Shown here piece after piece: positions 22,641 to 36,400 of a stretch of 64,000 nt of DNA. The position numbers and the translations under genes were made by a program. The first letter of the stretch is position 1, and each line of letters starts with the position of its first letter. The notes beneath the pieces were generated by a model, which did no database searches, was not told where the DNA came from, and saw only the letters and a program-made list of their open reading frames with translations. The stretch is from Psococerastis gibbosa (taxonomy: Eukaryota > Arthropoda > Insecta > Psocodea > Psocidae): NCBI GenBank assembly GCA_963971405.1, contig OZ020485.1, forward strand, positions 2,542,001 to 2,606,000, given 5' to 3'.

Positions 22641-23489
22641 CTTTCCAATTTATACGTAGTATAAGGAAAGCTTTGTGATGGTCCAAATTTTCGATTCCGA
22701 GATTTCAACGGATTTACACGGTTTGAGGTACCAGGAACCAAAGTGGGTTTTACGAAATATCCGTCTGTCTGTCGGGCGCTCGGTCTGTTCGTCGATTTCG
22801 GGGCAAACTACTCGGTCAATTTTGATGAAATTTGGCATGTAGGTTCACAAAAATCATACCTAGGTTTTTTTTTTATTTGGGGCTAACTCAATATTAAGGG
22901 GTTTTATTCTAAAAAAAATACAAAAAAAATATTTCTTAAAAACGGCTCCAACGATTTCTTTTAAATTCACATGTATTGTAGTTGTCATTATTGTTAACAA
23001 AACGCGGTGGGTCGTTTGCCCCTTGATAGTTTGCTTCTGGGGGTAAAAAATAAAAATAACTTAATATTCATGGAAAATGACTAAAAATAATTTTGCTGCG
23101 GAACCGTTCTATCGATGATTTCTATACCTTCATCTATGTTTTAGGTATTAAATAGAGTAACAAAACCGAATATGTAGCTTTCCTAAAAAGTGTTTGGCTT
23201 TGTGTAAAAAATTGTTTTTGAAGAAATTATATAAAATTCACGCACTAGACTAATGCATTGCGTGCCGTGCCATTATTACTGTGTGGTAATTTATTGGTCT
23301 TCCCGTTCTATAATACGCAATGCAATGCCATCTAATAATTCAGTGCTTCGGGATAGGGGCTGTAGCCAGAGGGGCGACTGGTGGACCACCCCCCCCCCCC
23401 CTGGAGGTTCCTAAATTTAACCATAGGGAAATTATTTACTATGAAATAACTCATTATCTCTGTCTACTATAATTGATGGATGGGAAAGT
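22641..23489 (+). mobile_element. Hairpin-ended dispersed repeat, copy B
   Basis: Longer copy with ctttccaatttatacgtagt and aaggaaagctttgtgatggt at the left. The right part carries a variant found only here and at 41.3 kb (gataggggctgtagccagag), a run of C at 23391-23401 and the end tgatggatgggaaag. It has few TCTG repeats. No coding potential. Confidence 0.8.
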
Positions 23490-23569
23490 TTTTGGCTGTT
23501 TACTAACAAAGTTCAAGTTTGATTTTAGATTTTAGGGTTGAAGCTTATATGAAATTTCCGTACATCTGG

Positions 23570-23748
23570 CTGCAGCCTGATCGAGGCGATTATAATACCG
23601 GTATTTATTTAATCCCCTGGTAAACAAGATAATTTTATAATGGAAAGTGCTATTCAACATTTGTTTGTTTTCGGTAATAATCCTAGGGTATTTATTTAAC
23701 CCCGGTATATATTATAATCGCCTCGATCGGGCTGCTGATCGGCTGCAG
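23570..23748. mobile_element. Small inverted-repeat element
   Basis: The left end (ctgcagcctgatcgaggcga then ttataata) is mirrored by the right tattataatcgcctcgatcg ... ctgcag. The interior carries ggtatttatttaa twice. No clear target duplication. Confidence 0.6.
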
Positions 23749-24822
23749 TGTCAAAACGGATTTTTATTATTGTACTTGTATAGGCTATACAATAAGTCAA
23801 TAACAGCTCAAAAACAAAACGGCCGGTTATCAAATTACATAAATGTTGCATTGGCATCCCCCGCATAATTGTTATGGGGCTTTGTGAGCCGGCTCCATTA
23901 AAAAGTGATGAGCACTTGTGTAGAATATTTGTGTGTGATTAGCATGCATGGGTTACCACCAACTAAGCTCCTTTTTCACTGCAAGTCCACTAATTGGCGG
24001 TAAAATGCAGCGCCCAACCATTTTCAACAATTCAAAGTAAACGGGTTTTGATGTTAATTATGGAAATTGCGAATGCAAAATTGTCCAAAGCTGAATTAAA
24101 AGGCTTTTCCAGCAAAGCAACAAAATTAATTAACATACAGGGCGATGGTTTTTAAAGTAGGTACTATACTACGTTTATGTTAGGGCCACTCCAACGGTAA
24201 ACTTGCAATAGTGGAGTAATGGACTAAAACATGCCGGATTATTGTATACAAGTTGGACTCCCCTTTTCAAAATATATGGTGAAAGACTATAGTGTAGAGT
24301 GTAGACTGTAGAAGGTCCGTTGCTCTTCAAGCAAAGATTGGCTTGGATCATCACCTTTCTAATAAGCAAGCCCACAGCCAAAGCTTACGGCTAAAGTCTA
24401 AATCACTAACCATAAATTCTTTACTAAGAAGGATGCCATTAAGAAAAATTAAGTTGCTTCCGGAATGACGTGCCTGTTAATAAAACTGACAGCCGAGCAA
24501 TTTTGAAATTTTGCACCATAGTACTTTTAATAAGGACTCTCGCCCTGAACAAAGAAGACGCTCTAAACAGAGTTGTTTGGAAACGCCGCTGCCGTGCCGC
24601 CGACCCTCCCTGAGGACAAAGGCGATGTAAAAGTAAAAGTAAGTACTTTACTTTAACTTTAACTTTAACTCACTGTTATTTCTTGGTCGTTCTGTCACCG
24701 CCGACACGTTGCAGCAGTTGTGAATGTTGTAGTACTTGATGCACTTCTATAATAGCAACGCATCATATCAGATGACATGAGTTTTCTTTGACTGATGTGC
24801 TAAACACCACGTCCAGTATGGT

Positions 24823-24918
24823 ATATCTTGTTTATAACATACTGTATGTACATACATATCTTGTTTATAACATACTGTATATACATACATATCTTGTTTA
24901 TAACATACTGTATATACA
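24823..24918. repeat. 33-bp tandem repeat, three copies
   Basis: atcttgtttataacatactg starts at 24825, 24858 and 24891, an exact 33-bp period; the spacer is tat(g/a)tacatacat. AT-rich minisatellite. Confidence 0.9.
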
Positions 24919-25032
24919 GTAAATGAAAGTCGTGTTAGTTACACTAATTATAACTCAAGAACGGCTTTACCGATATAAATAATTAGATTAGATGGTATTT
25001 CATTTTAATAAACAAAAAATAACAAAAACTTA

Positions 25033-25434
25033 GAGTTTTAGAAAAACTTGTCATAACAACCTGAATTAGTAAAACCCAAATAATAGATCTAGTAGAATCT
25101 AGATCTATAATAGATCTAGCTAGTAGGTTGGGAATAGGTAACCAACCACGCCCCTTCCCACCCCCTCCTCCCCCCGCTCCCAGTCCTATATAAACCAAGG
25201 TTTCCTCTCCCTAATCACATTTGCATCTTCTCCTCGAGTTGAGCAAGTCTCAAATCGCAGATAAGGTGTAGTAACTGTGCTAGTGGGTTTTCCCTCTGTA
25301 TAGATGGCAGTTCTTGCCGAAAGCGCTCAGGGTTTTATACTAACACAAGTGGGTTTCTTAGACAAAGTAAATTTCTTAACGATTATTTGGGTTTTACTAA
25401 TGCGGGTTGTTATAAAAAGTTTTTCTAAAACTTT
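25033..25434. mobile_element. 402-bp element with ~52-bp inverted ends
   Basis: Left 25033-25084 and right 25382-25434 are inverted copies (core gttttagaaaaactt and attagtaaaacccaaataat) with a few differences. The interior contains a small tagatctag/ctagatcta hairpin cluster (25085-25130) and a C-rich stretch. The sequence just to the left (24978-25040) is shared with 30862-30935. Confidence 0.65.
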
Positions 25435-26859
25435 GTGGAGTGCCACTGTGCCGGTACCTGATTGGTTTGGATTCAACAACTAAATAGGGCCACTACGATC
25501 ATTCGAAAATTGGTGAGGAGGTAGTTTAGAGCCAGGAGACGGACATAGGATACTATTTATTCCGATTATCGCGATTTTCAAAAACCCTGGGGCGGAGCAG
25601 TACACGGGACGAGATGGGTGAAAAATGCGGAAGTTATACATGCCCAATGAAAAATGTAATGCAGACAACGGAGAATGTGGAAAATTGACGGAATCCCTGA
25701 CACGACATTCATTGACTGTATGAAGTTCGCCGGGTCCAATAGTTATTAATAATTCGTGAATAACAATATAATTCATGTATTTTTTCTAAATTTGTTTTAC
25801 AGAAATACGAAGAAAGTTGAAGTGCCCCTCATGCCAGCGGCGTGTGAGGGTAGCACTCAATACCTAATTCACACAAAAAACTAACTACAAGTTACAACTA
25901 ATTTATACCTTCCCAACTACCTATAACCTATGATACCTAAGAATAATTAAAAAATGTACCTATAAGTAAAATACGAGTATGTAAAATTCTAATGCTAATG
26001 TAATTTGTGGAGCTGATCCCTTGTCCATAATCTTCTATAATTGTCCTGTATGTTGCTGTTGTATTACCGTCAGTATTGTTTATTATTAAGATAAAAATGC
26101 AGATTTCTGCCATAAAAATAGTACACGATGGATATACAGTCAAGTGTGAAAAAGCATAGCCTTTGGGTTTTAAGTATTATGCCAGACTCCGGTTTCATTG
26201 TCCATTTTCAAAACATATTGTTTCAGCACGGCATGTTTGCAGTCGTTGTTCATTAGAGCTTCCCATTCAGCCTGCCATTTTTGACTGTCTATACTTAAGT
26301 ACCGTACTCTAGTATATACCTATGTTATCTGTAATGCTGGGCAAATTAGCCCACGCAAGCTTTTTACCACTTCCATGTAAGCTATTTTATGTTAGCGGCC
26401 GATTACAAACTTAGTAGGTAGGCATTTACTTGTAGTTAAGTTAAAAGTCTTCAGCTACCACTAGGCACTAGGTTGAGAACCTCTGGATTAAAAAACAAAA
26501 ACAAAAAACAGAATCTAGCTGCCTTCTCCTTATTAGCGTTAGCCTAATTAAATTTTAAGTGACGTTTGACGGATCAGGCCTCAGCAGTCAACGTTTCAAG
26601 GACCAATAATGTGTGACAGCACTTGTGCTATGTTTATTACTATAAGATGGCATTTTTAATAGCCTTTATCGATACTATAACCGTCGTCATTGCAGTACCT
26701 GGCAGTGGTGAGAGTTGGCTGATTAAGCAGGGGATTATTTGGCGGTGCGGTGCTCGATCGAGGGCGCTTGCTGCTCAGATTACCAGCCGTCAACCGACAA
26801 CTCCCACCGCAAGCTAAACATGCGCGCAACTAATGAGTTTTGCCGAATGCTCTATCGAT

Positions 26860-27300
26860 TTCAAGCTCACGCGCTCGACCAGCTGAGCCCGGTTTGACTC
26901 AGGACCGAAACTTCGACACAAGGTACTCTCTCTGGGCCATATTGTACCCCGAGATGAAGTATATTTTCTGAAGGTAGTTTTTGGTCAAATTATTTAATTA
27001 TTTACATGTTCGAAACCTCCTCGATTGTTCGACTAGCCAAACCCGGTATGCCTCAGGACCGAAATTGCGTCCCCTAAGTATCGTACTCTGTGACGGCCAT
27101 ATCGTACCTCGAGGTGAAGTGTATTTTCTGAGGGTGGCATGTACATGATCGTTCGATTAGCTACGAGTACGGCGCGGCTCAGGGCCGAAATTGTGTCCTC
27201 AAAGTACTCTGATCGAGGGCCATTCTGTATTTCATGATGAAGTGTATTTTCTGGAGGTACAGAGTCGCTCGCTCGGTCACTCCACCTTACGGTACCTTTA
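26860..27300 (-). repeat. Three tandem ~145-bp units with tRNA-like starts
   Basis: Each unit on the + strand has a g(c/t)tcgac(c/t)ag-like start, ctcaggaccgaaa(c/t)t, gggccat/cggccat and gaagt(a/g)tattttctg. On the minus strand, unit 1 has gggctcagctggtcgagcgc (like the 5' half of a tRNA) and unit 2 has ggaggtttcgaac (B-box-like). Probably a tandem array derived from a tRNA SINE. Confidence 0.6.
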
Positions 27301-29910
27301 ATTTTTTTTGGCCTAAGTTTGCGATATTTTACTATGATGAGGCAAAAAAACCACTTCAAATTATACGTTATGAATTGTAATAATCAATAATGTCATCAAC
27401 CACAGAAGGCTATAACAGAAACAAGTGGGCTAGAATACCTACTGCTAATTTGCAATCAAGGGCTTATTTTTAAGCCGAATTTAACTGCTTGATCTTTAGA
27501 CCTACCTATCTATCTTAATTGTGTCTGGCCCCACATGAGCCAATTATTTATTACTAGGTAGGCAACAGTTTAAAATAAAAAAATAAAGGTGCCATATGTC
27601 ATTTATAAGTTCGCCCTCTAAAAACGCCATCACAATAAAAAAATAATAATTTAAAAAATGTGTGGTGAGTAAATTATCTAAGAGCTCTAGTTAAATAAAA
27701 CAATGCAAAAAATAAATATCCTATTCAATAATATAAAGGTAATCAGCAGTGCACTGCAAATTTTCAGTAAGGAATTATTCTTCTTTAGAAATTGCACTTT
27801 ACGTAGGCCTAGTTTTTATGTATCAACAGGTATAAAATGCAGTAATGTACGTATATTGTGCTGTTTGAACAATTTGAGTCTCATACCCTAGGTCCCATTT
27901 TGTCTAAAATAGAATTGAGTCAAAACATTTGCCGCTGTAATTCGATACAAAGCCCGATATCTCAAAAACCTATTTACTCATCTACCTTTCAACAATAAAA
28001 ATTAAGGAAATCTAGCAATTAATTCTTAGGCTATAGCGTTATGATTTTTATGCAAAAAGTTTAAAAAAAAATTGCAGCGCACGGCTTCTAAAGTTACCTA
28101 ATTAAAACGTAGGCTATATTTTATAAGAAATTGTTATTAGGAATAATAATTTTGTGCAATATTTCACATTTGAGATCAGTACACAATAAAAATGAGCATT
28201 ATACGTTACTGTATTATACTGCAGTTAATAAATTACTACGGAATACTGTTTTTCTTGTAGGCTAATAGGCTAGGTTACAGTGCAAATGTCGAGATTTGAA
28301 TATCATTAACGTTAGGTAGGTAATGAATTGCTTAATTTTTATAAGTTAATCAAATATTAGAGTAACAGTTACTACGGTACAGTACAAAAAAATCTAACCT
28401 GATTGCCCGAGTTGCAATAACTGATTCACCTAGTCTTGTATCTCTGCAATAAAATGAATAGCCTCTGCATCAGCAGTGAAAAACGACAATGCTTCTGCGA
28501 TTACTTTCTGCATTTTTTTTTTAAACGTTTACAACACGCCATGAACAGGTACATGTTTAAGTATAGAGGGTTTCATTTTCTTTCATTACTAATCCAACCT
28601 CGAGGGGGGGGGGGGGGGGGTAGGGGATTGCTGCCCCCAAAAATTAAAAAATTTAGCAAATCGATTGTATGTTAATCTATGAGGTGCGCTATGATTAAAT
28701 CGATCCTACAATACATGTTTTTCCTATTTTGACCGCAACTACCACCACCCCCAAGGAATGGGCTGGATCCGAATCCAACAGTAACTCATATTATAGTTAG
28801 AACTGCCTTAAGGGAAACGTCGGCTGGATTATTTTAACATGTTCCCCTCAGCTAATATTATTCGAAATGTTGCCCCATGCGTCGGTTCCAATTCCATGCA
28901 GTGACACATGTACCCCTTCCGGGTGCTCTAGGTCCCACCGTCGCTTAGAAGGCATAAATAAAGTAATGGACTTGCGGTTTACCAATGCATGTGTGTGCCG
29001 TGCAGACGATATTACAGAAATATTGCCTATTATACGATGTTGATTAATTTATGGCTTACCGAGACTTTTCAAGTGATTATGGGAACAGCTCTAAATTAGC
29101 ACATCACCAAACTGATTGCATAATCATTTTTTTACAGACTCATGTTAAGCTTCCATACCCAAACGTTGACAAACCGCTTTGAATTTGGCAAGGAATGAAT
29201 CATGTCTCAGTTCTTCGTTACAATTCTTTTTAAAAACCTTCCTATTATAGGCCTACAGTACCTATATAACATGCTTGAGGCAAAAGCCAGTTTTCGATAT
29301 TTATCAATGTAGTTTTTACAAACAACAACAAAATAACAATATAAGTAAGTCTACAACACATGAAATAGGTATACTTTTGCATATAGGTACAGTGTACAGT
29401 GTTCAATCTTATAAAAAACCTATTTTATGTCAATGATTGAGTGTATCGTAGGGTTGTATGTGTAATTTCACATACCTAATATGACAGTTTGCCTTCTTAA
29501 CTTCAATAACACTCATGTAGGCTATGAACGAGATAGTCTACAGAATTATTAGTTTCAGCTGCCGATTTTCTAAAATTCTGAAAATAACGTATTCTAAAAA
29601 TCCTACAACAACGCCAAATTTTGGACGATTTGACAAACAGATTATTTCTCTACCACTTATCCAAAAATGTGGTTATGCAACTATGCTGATTGATCTGTAA
29701 ATAAAGTTGTAAGAAAAGGGGGCGGTCGACCTTTTTCTTCCTACTTCATATGAAGTCTATATAGGCTTAGGCTATATCTTCAAACAACGACGATACGGTG
29801 TAAATAATACGGATAATCACTTACCTGCAGTAAAAGGGAAAAGGTCTGGTGAAAACAGAAACTTGATATAACAAGTAAATACAAATGAATACACAAAATT
29901 ACAACGGTAT
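27301..29910. other. Intergenic DNA between the tandem array and the bbg-like 3' end
   Basis: AT-rich, with a G run at 28603-28620. No exon, RNA gene or classified repeat seen. Confidence 0.5.
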
Positions 29911-29916
29911 TTTATT
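29911..29916 (-). terminator. Candidate poly(A) signal AATAAA of the bbg-like gene
   Basis: The first canonical AATAAA I found on the minus strand downstream of the stop codon, about 440 nt after it, giving a 3' UTR of plausible size. AT-rich DNA yields this hexamer by chance, so the assignment is tentative. Confidence 0.35.
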
Positions 29917-30186
29917 TTTATGTATTTACTTGTTGTTTTTAAACTGATTTTCCGTGACTTTTCCATCTTTAGTAAGTGTAGTGTTATAATACCATTGTTT
30001 GGCAGGGGTGATAGAGGAAAATGTTACCAAATATTCATGCTATTTTTGTTCAATGTTGAGCTTTGAGAGAATGTAAAGGTGTAGGACCGAAACCGGCCTG
30101 TGTAACTTGCGATTTGATTCAGCAATGTTACGCCTAGATCTGAACCTGCTGCGACGCCCACCCGGCACCTGGCTGTTAGCCATGCG

Positions 30187-30226
30187 GCCTAGCTGGTATG
30201 ACGTCGGCCTATTTGCATGGTGGTTG
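30187..30226 (-). repeat. Partial duplicate of the last coding segment in the 3' UTR
   Basis: A 34-nt core matches the end of exon 7, including the TAG, at about 30 of 34 positions. It would read CAAATAGGCCGACGTC where exon 7 has CAAATAGGCAGACGTC. Nearby sequence (30270-30320) also contains two copies of a ggct(a/g)agcca(g/a)tatt motif, so the 3' UTR seems built of decayed local duplications. Confidence 0.6.
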
Positions 30227-30356
30227 AGCAATTGTTTAGCTTAGCTGCGTCGGCGTCGGTCTATGCTGGCTAAGCCAGTATTCTAGGCTAGTCGCAATTT
30301 GGCTGAGCCAATATTAGGTTTCACTGGACCGACTCTGGATTCAACACACATTAGGT

Positions 30357-30484
30357 CTAGCTGGCCCGACGTCTGCCTATTTGCATGGTGACTGGGCCGC
30401 AGCGAATTGTCTTGAAGACGGCGATTGCTTCGGCGTGTGAGAGTCCTTGCAGCAGTTCCTCATTTACTGCCAAAACCTCGTCCC
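30357..30484 (-). CDS. bbg: bbg-like exon 7: end of PDZ-B and stop codon
   Basis: A 128-bp terminal exon after acceptor ttattttcag. It encodes [20 protein letters not shown], then [23 protein letters not shown] and TAG at 30359-30357. [10 protein letters not shown] is helix B with the class-I His. The exon is too short for a simple length filter, but it completes the PDZ fold exactly at the split Gly codon, which makes it certain in context. The coding end contains ATGCAAAT and is partly duplicated 170 bp further on. Confidence 0.93.
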
Positions 30485-33400
30485 CTGAAAATAAAATTAT
30501 TAATTATTGGTAATTATTGGTACAACATAGCAGCAGACAAAAGAATCCGATGGTCGGAAGTTCCGTCAGATTCCCGACACGTGGTTTCTTATTAAATTGG
30601 ACTGATTTCTGCAATTTCATAACTATGCAACCGAATTATTGGCATTAATTATTATGTGACATTTTTTAAAACCGTCGCTTGAGTACGAAATAATTATGTA
30701 ACTTTGGGACGGCAAGCATTTTTTTAGGCTCCATTATATTGACTTGAATGTTTTTAAGTTGACGTGCCCCATGTCAGGTCTTTTTAATGCTTTTCAATGA
30801 ATGATCGGAGAAAACGTGACAGGTGGCACAAGAAATAATTGTAAAACATAATATGTTGTCATAAATAATTAGATTACTCGTGACTTCATGGTATTTCATT
30901 TTAATAAACAAAAAATAACAAAAACTTAGAGTTTTTGTTATTTTTTGTTTAATAATATGTTGGGAGGGAATGTCCCATCTCTCCTATATAGAACTTTAAG
31001 TTGTACCGTTGTGTGCTGATTTTATGATGAGGTACAAGGATTGTTATCCAGCCTAAACTGAAAACGAAATTTCTTGAAACAGATGTCTAACTAAACGATT
31101 TGAAAACCAGCCCTGTATTATCGCAGAGATGACACATGTAAGATGTATAAACCTACCAACTGCACTGCTTACTGCCAATTCAACCACCACAGCTCCGAGA
31201 AAAAGGACGCGCGTGTATCTGGCAACTTTAAATAGTTCATTGGTTATGACAACTATCGAACATAGTACAATATAATATGCGTACCTTTGAATGCTACCGG
31301 TATTGTTTTTCCATGGCATTCAGGTATAAGACTAATCTATTCTATTTATTGTATTCAGATACAAAATAATACACAGCTTCTTGTTGTCAGCAATATAATT
31401 GCGAAAAATGGCATTAGCAACTAGTGAATGAACACAAATTTCGTGGCTTCTCGAAAAAATCCTACAGTTTAGCAACAAATTTTGTAAATGTCCCTTTTTC
31501 ATACCTTCCCGCAAGGTTCCATCCTCGCAGGCTTGTCCGCCGGGAAATATGGTCTTGATGAAGATACCCATGGAACCTCTGGGAGAGTCGCGGCCACCCA
31601 CTATACTGAACCCCAACGAAGGACATCCCGGACCTTTCCTGAACACGACTCCGTGTCGTGACGCCAAAGGACCTAAAACATACCCAAACGACCCACTTAA
31701 CACCAGCTCGCACCACCATTTTCACATGACTCACAATTATAATAATGTATTTTTACGAGTATTTTGTGGTGCATATAACAATGTTATCCTGAAATTTGCC
31801 AACTATGCAACATGCTCAAGTTACAAGTGAGCCATAGCCTACCTGATGTCGGGAAGGACCCCGTGCTATGCCTGGTGACTGGAGAAGCGGGGCTATGCGC
31901 CCTACACCTAGCTACGGGGGGCGGTGTCCCGTGACGGGGACACAAGGGCGCTCTGGACACTACCACCTCCACATGGTACTCCAAACACCCGGAGGGGGTG
32001 ATGGTGGTTGAACAGAGGCGCAGAAGCTCGGGCAGGTCTGCGGGGAGGGGCGCCCCTCGTAGCTGGCGCCCATTGACGCGGATGACTTCGTCCCCAATCT
32101 GCAGACGGCCATCTCTGAAACCGTACAATATTCAGTGCAACCTCAAAAGCTAGCATGCCAGACGCAGCCTGAGCCACACAATGGGATAATAAAAGGAGCA
32201 ATCTGCAGTAAAGGAACATGGTTCATCAACAGCTGCCGTCAACATCTTCAGCAGACGTAGCCTTCGAAGGTCGTATAATGCAGGGTCGGTACCCACAGAC
32301 TTCTGTTCCATCAATCAATTTATTGCGTAGCTGACGAATATATGCTTACTCAATAACAGACTTTCTTAGCATCGAAAGTGAATTATAAAAAGACCATGTG
32401 CCGGATAACCAAGAAGACCGACAGTGACCACAACTATACGGTCCAAAAATCCCCGCAAAATACATTTAATGCGCTTCAGTACTTAGTGGCTTACTTAGTG
32501 ACATCTCCTTATAAACTTTCATCGTTGCAAATTACATCTATTCTTACCGAAACGCCACGCCTTGAGAATCAATGTGACTGACGCAGTGTTTGCTCTCGTC
32601 CGTTGCTATGGTGACACCTAGGTCCTCATCCGGCAGGGCCTTGGCGATCCTGTACAACTTGATCCGGTGTCGGACCGGGACGGCTGGCGGGCTTTCCCCC
32701 GGCGTTCCGTCCGAAAACCTCCGGCAACTGCCCCGGAATGGACTGTCCCGGACGAAATACTTGGAGGACGGACGCGTGTCACTCGATGGGTTCTTTATAT
32801 ATAGTCCAGTCTTTTGTATCTGAAAACAATTTTAGGCAAGTTCAGGAAAGTGTTTTGGTCTGCTATTGAAAGCTGTTCTGCAAAATTATAACTATGCAAT
32901 CATTCTAATATATGCTCCAACTATTTCAATTTCAATCGCCGGAAATCTTGGCGGGGGGGGGGGGGGGGATAATCGTCTCGTTGAAATTATTTTCCGATAG
33001 ATTAAACTTTTCGACCACCACATAAATTTGTCTAATTCCTGCAATTTAATAGTTATGCAACTAAACTATTACGATAAGAGGAAACTGCAGACATTGAATA
33101 TATAACACTCAGTGCCGGGATTGGCTATGGGGCCACCAGGGCCCCCACAAAAAAAGGGCCCCCACAAAATATAAAAACTTACAGTAGATATACATTAGAA
33201 TACCAAAACAAACCAATAAGGCAAACACATCTTCCCATAATTGACCAGTTTATGCTGTCACTGGATCCTTGAAAGTTGAGAATTAAATAAATGACATGAA
33301 TATGTCTTCCTCAGTAAATTTTAAAGACTTTACTGCTGTTAAAATCGTAAAACTCCAATATTTTGGGCCTATTTTCCTCCGAGAATGTTTGCCTACGTAC

Positions 33401-36400
33401 AGTTAAATTTTAACGACTTAAGATGAAGATACAGAACTAGATGAAAAGAAGTAGAAAAGACATCCATATTTTTGGGAGGTACTTACTTTATTGTCTTCTT
33501 CACTAACATCCACGTAAGGTTTGTTCGATTGGGGTTCCTTCGCTTGCTTAGCCACCAGCAAACCGCCGATAGCAAAGTTTTTCTCAACTCCCTCGTCTCC
33601 CACGTTTACCCGTATTGACAACTCTAAATTAGGCAAGCCATCACCATAGCCCAGAGTATCGCGGGGATCCCCAATCCGTATGTGAGTAGTGAACGGCTTG
33701 TCACTTAACAACGGCTCCTCGAAGGGCTGAGGCTCACTAACCCGGACGTACGTCGGCTGCGGTTCCACATCGTCAGTCATCGTCTCGTTGATCCAGAACA
33801 CTTTCGGCTCAGTGACATCGTCATCGTCTGTGAGGAAGCAAGGTTTTGCTTGGACGAGCTGCGATGTCAGAAACTCCACACGACGAGCGTCCAACAAGCT
33901 GGAAGCCTTCGAAGACTCGGTACCTGATTCAGAACCATGGAGAGACCCAGAGTCAGAACCTTCGGTGGTGACAATTCCGCTATCGGCGTCGTGCTTATTT
34001 TCCTCGGTGGGCTTCCCATCGCTGTCGTAGCCGCTCTCCGTTGAGCTAACATACGACGCTTGCGCCGACGACTCAGACGTTTTCTTTGATCTTCGTCCTA
34101 ATGTATTCGTTTCGCAAAATGAAGGATTGTCTAAGATTGTCGAGAAACACTCTTCGGAGATTGCTTTGGTGAGTTTTCGTTGCGGGAGCACACTTCCTCC
34201 ATTTTCTTCGGGTAACACGGATAGTTTTGATCGTAGGAACGCGTAGGGGAAGTTAGGCCTGCGCGGGGTTGCCATAGCAGCTATGTTGTCACAACTGACC
34301 GTTTTGCTGGGGAGGTAGGTAGGGGGCGGTTGTTTCGTGGGGGAGGGACTGGACTGGTTTTCCAGACAGTCGGCGGGGTCATCGCCACGGACGTAGCTCG
34401 TAGAAAGTTGAGATGTCGAGGAACTGCGGAAGAGGGCGGGTTTTGAAGGTACTACGGCAGTTCCTGCAAAAAAAATCACAATTTGTAATCCGTAACTGCT
34501 AAATGGCCAGTACGTTTGCCTAAGTGGCAGGTGGAGGACTATTTTTACGAAGTAAGTAACTATGCCAACAATGTCATTAAAAGAGGAACTACATATGCTG
34601 GACCAACGGTCAGCCTGAGTCTTAAATTCTTCTCAGTTTGTAGTTTAGTGCAACCTAGCCTAATAAAAGACGAATGGGACAAGGTGATCCACACGTAGCC
34701 TTCAACACTTACCCCTCATCCCTGTCGATCCCATTCTGACGAAGAAGCTTCGGATGGGGGAGTGCGAGGATGTCTCCTGACTGCCGGAGCCGTCCACACT
34801 CCTGCGCACCCTCCAGGAGGGCTTCTTGCGGAAACTGCCACATGGACTGGGCGTCAGATCCTCTGACCTCAACGCGTCGTGCCGAAGTAGTTCCAGCTTC
34901 TTGCCGACTCGCCGGCCCCATGTCGAAAAAACTGGAAGCAGTGACAATATCGGGTTGAGAAATGAGCCACCTAAATTATAGTACTGTACATTATCTATCT
35001 TAAATCTTCGGGATTCCTAAATAGCTCTGTTGTTACATAGCTGCATAGCCCCATTTTTGTAGGAGAGCCAGATGCCAAATACTATAGAATTATGTTATCC
35101 AACTCAATATACGCTGCAGAGATCTTTAGGGCCCACTTTTAATTTCCCGTAACCTTTTTTGCACATTTTCCCCCACATTAAACAGAGAAAATACCTTAAA
35201 TTTCATTACACCTGCCAAGATTTATCCTTGATCTCCTGAGTACTTAATAATTTAAGGGTACTTTAAGTTGTGATGTGATGCTTTGTGCGGCTGGTGTATA
35301 CGTAGGCTTTGTGAGATAATAATGCAACTGAGTTTGGTTAAATATTTTGGTAGATTTTTTTGCATCTTCAGAAATGAATGGTGCTGCCATCAAAATTATA
35401 ATGCGAAGAAAATGGAATGAAAATAGCTTGCGGGTAACACACCTAATACGCAAACGTAATATGAAGGCTACCGGGAACACTGGAACCTGGGTAGGCAAGG
35501 TATAGCCTACACGTATGAATTAGGTACAGTAGACACCGATGTAATTGCTGGTACATCTCAGTCGTGACATCCTGAGGGAGACAACATTCCTCACATTATA
35601 TCACTTGTTATTACAAAACTCTTGTTTTTGGCAATTATTATTCAATGAATGAGTTTAGGCGAAATTTATTGTTTCCGCCAAAAATATATATTGTAGTTAT
35701 ATATTTTCTTCGTCATTGCGTAACTTATTTTGTTTACACACCCTACTACTCTACTCTACCCTACTCTGCACTTCCAATAATTGTTGTTATACGATATTAA
35801 AATAATTTGTATGGCTATACGTACAGTATATCACAACTTTCTAGTACTTAACTTTGAACTATTACCCCGGAAAATGGGAAATACAGGGAGGTCACGATCC
35901 TCAGAAATGAGGACAGAAGCTGTGGATATTAGGTAATAGCATGAGAGACCTATAATGTCTTTTCATGATGCCTTAACTTCACTTAATGCGTGCAACATGA
36001 AATAGAAGCGTCACGCCTTACTTATCACCATGCGTAAGACTCTCATGCACACATTGTATATACATCACATTCATCATGAACCTTCGGAGTCTGCTACGCA
36101 AGAGCCACCAAGCCACTGTAGTGGCGATAATCTCACCATGAAGTCAGTGGCGGTCCAGATGAGGTCCAGTTTTCTTATTTTTTATACTATTTTACGAAAA
36201 AACGGGGGGGGGGGGAGAGAGCGCCAAATGAAACACCACCCCATTCGAGAACCTATCGTAAACGGGCAAACTTTATGCATTGATGTTGCATGAAAACTGG
36301 ACCCCCCCCCAAGCAAATTTCTGGCTACGCCACTGCATGAAGTGTCAATTTCAGTGCTTTTTTCTAACTATGAGAAGGGTAACAATATACAATAATTTGA

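Noticed and set aside
32590-32823. Plus-strand open frame of 77 codons
   Set aside because: It is antisense to the PDZ-A exon, whose minus-strand frame has splice signals and domain similarity.
34702-34958. Several overlapping open frames on both strands, one with ATGGGGCCG
   Set aside because: Shadows of bbg-like exon 2. Only the [10 protein letters not shown] frame connects in phase with both neighbours.
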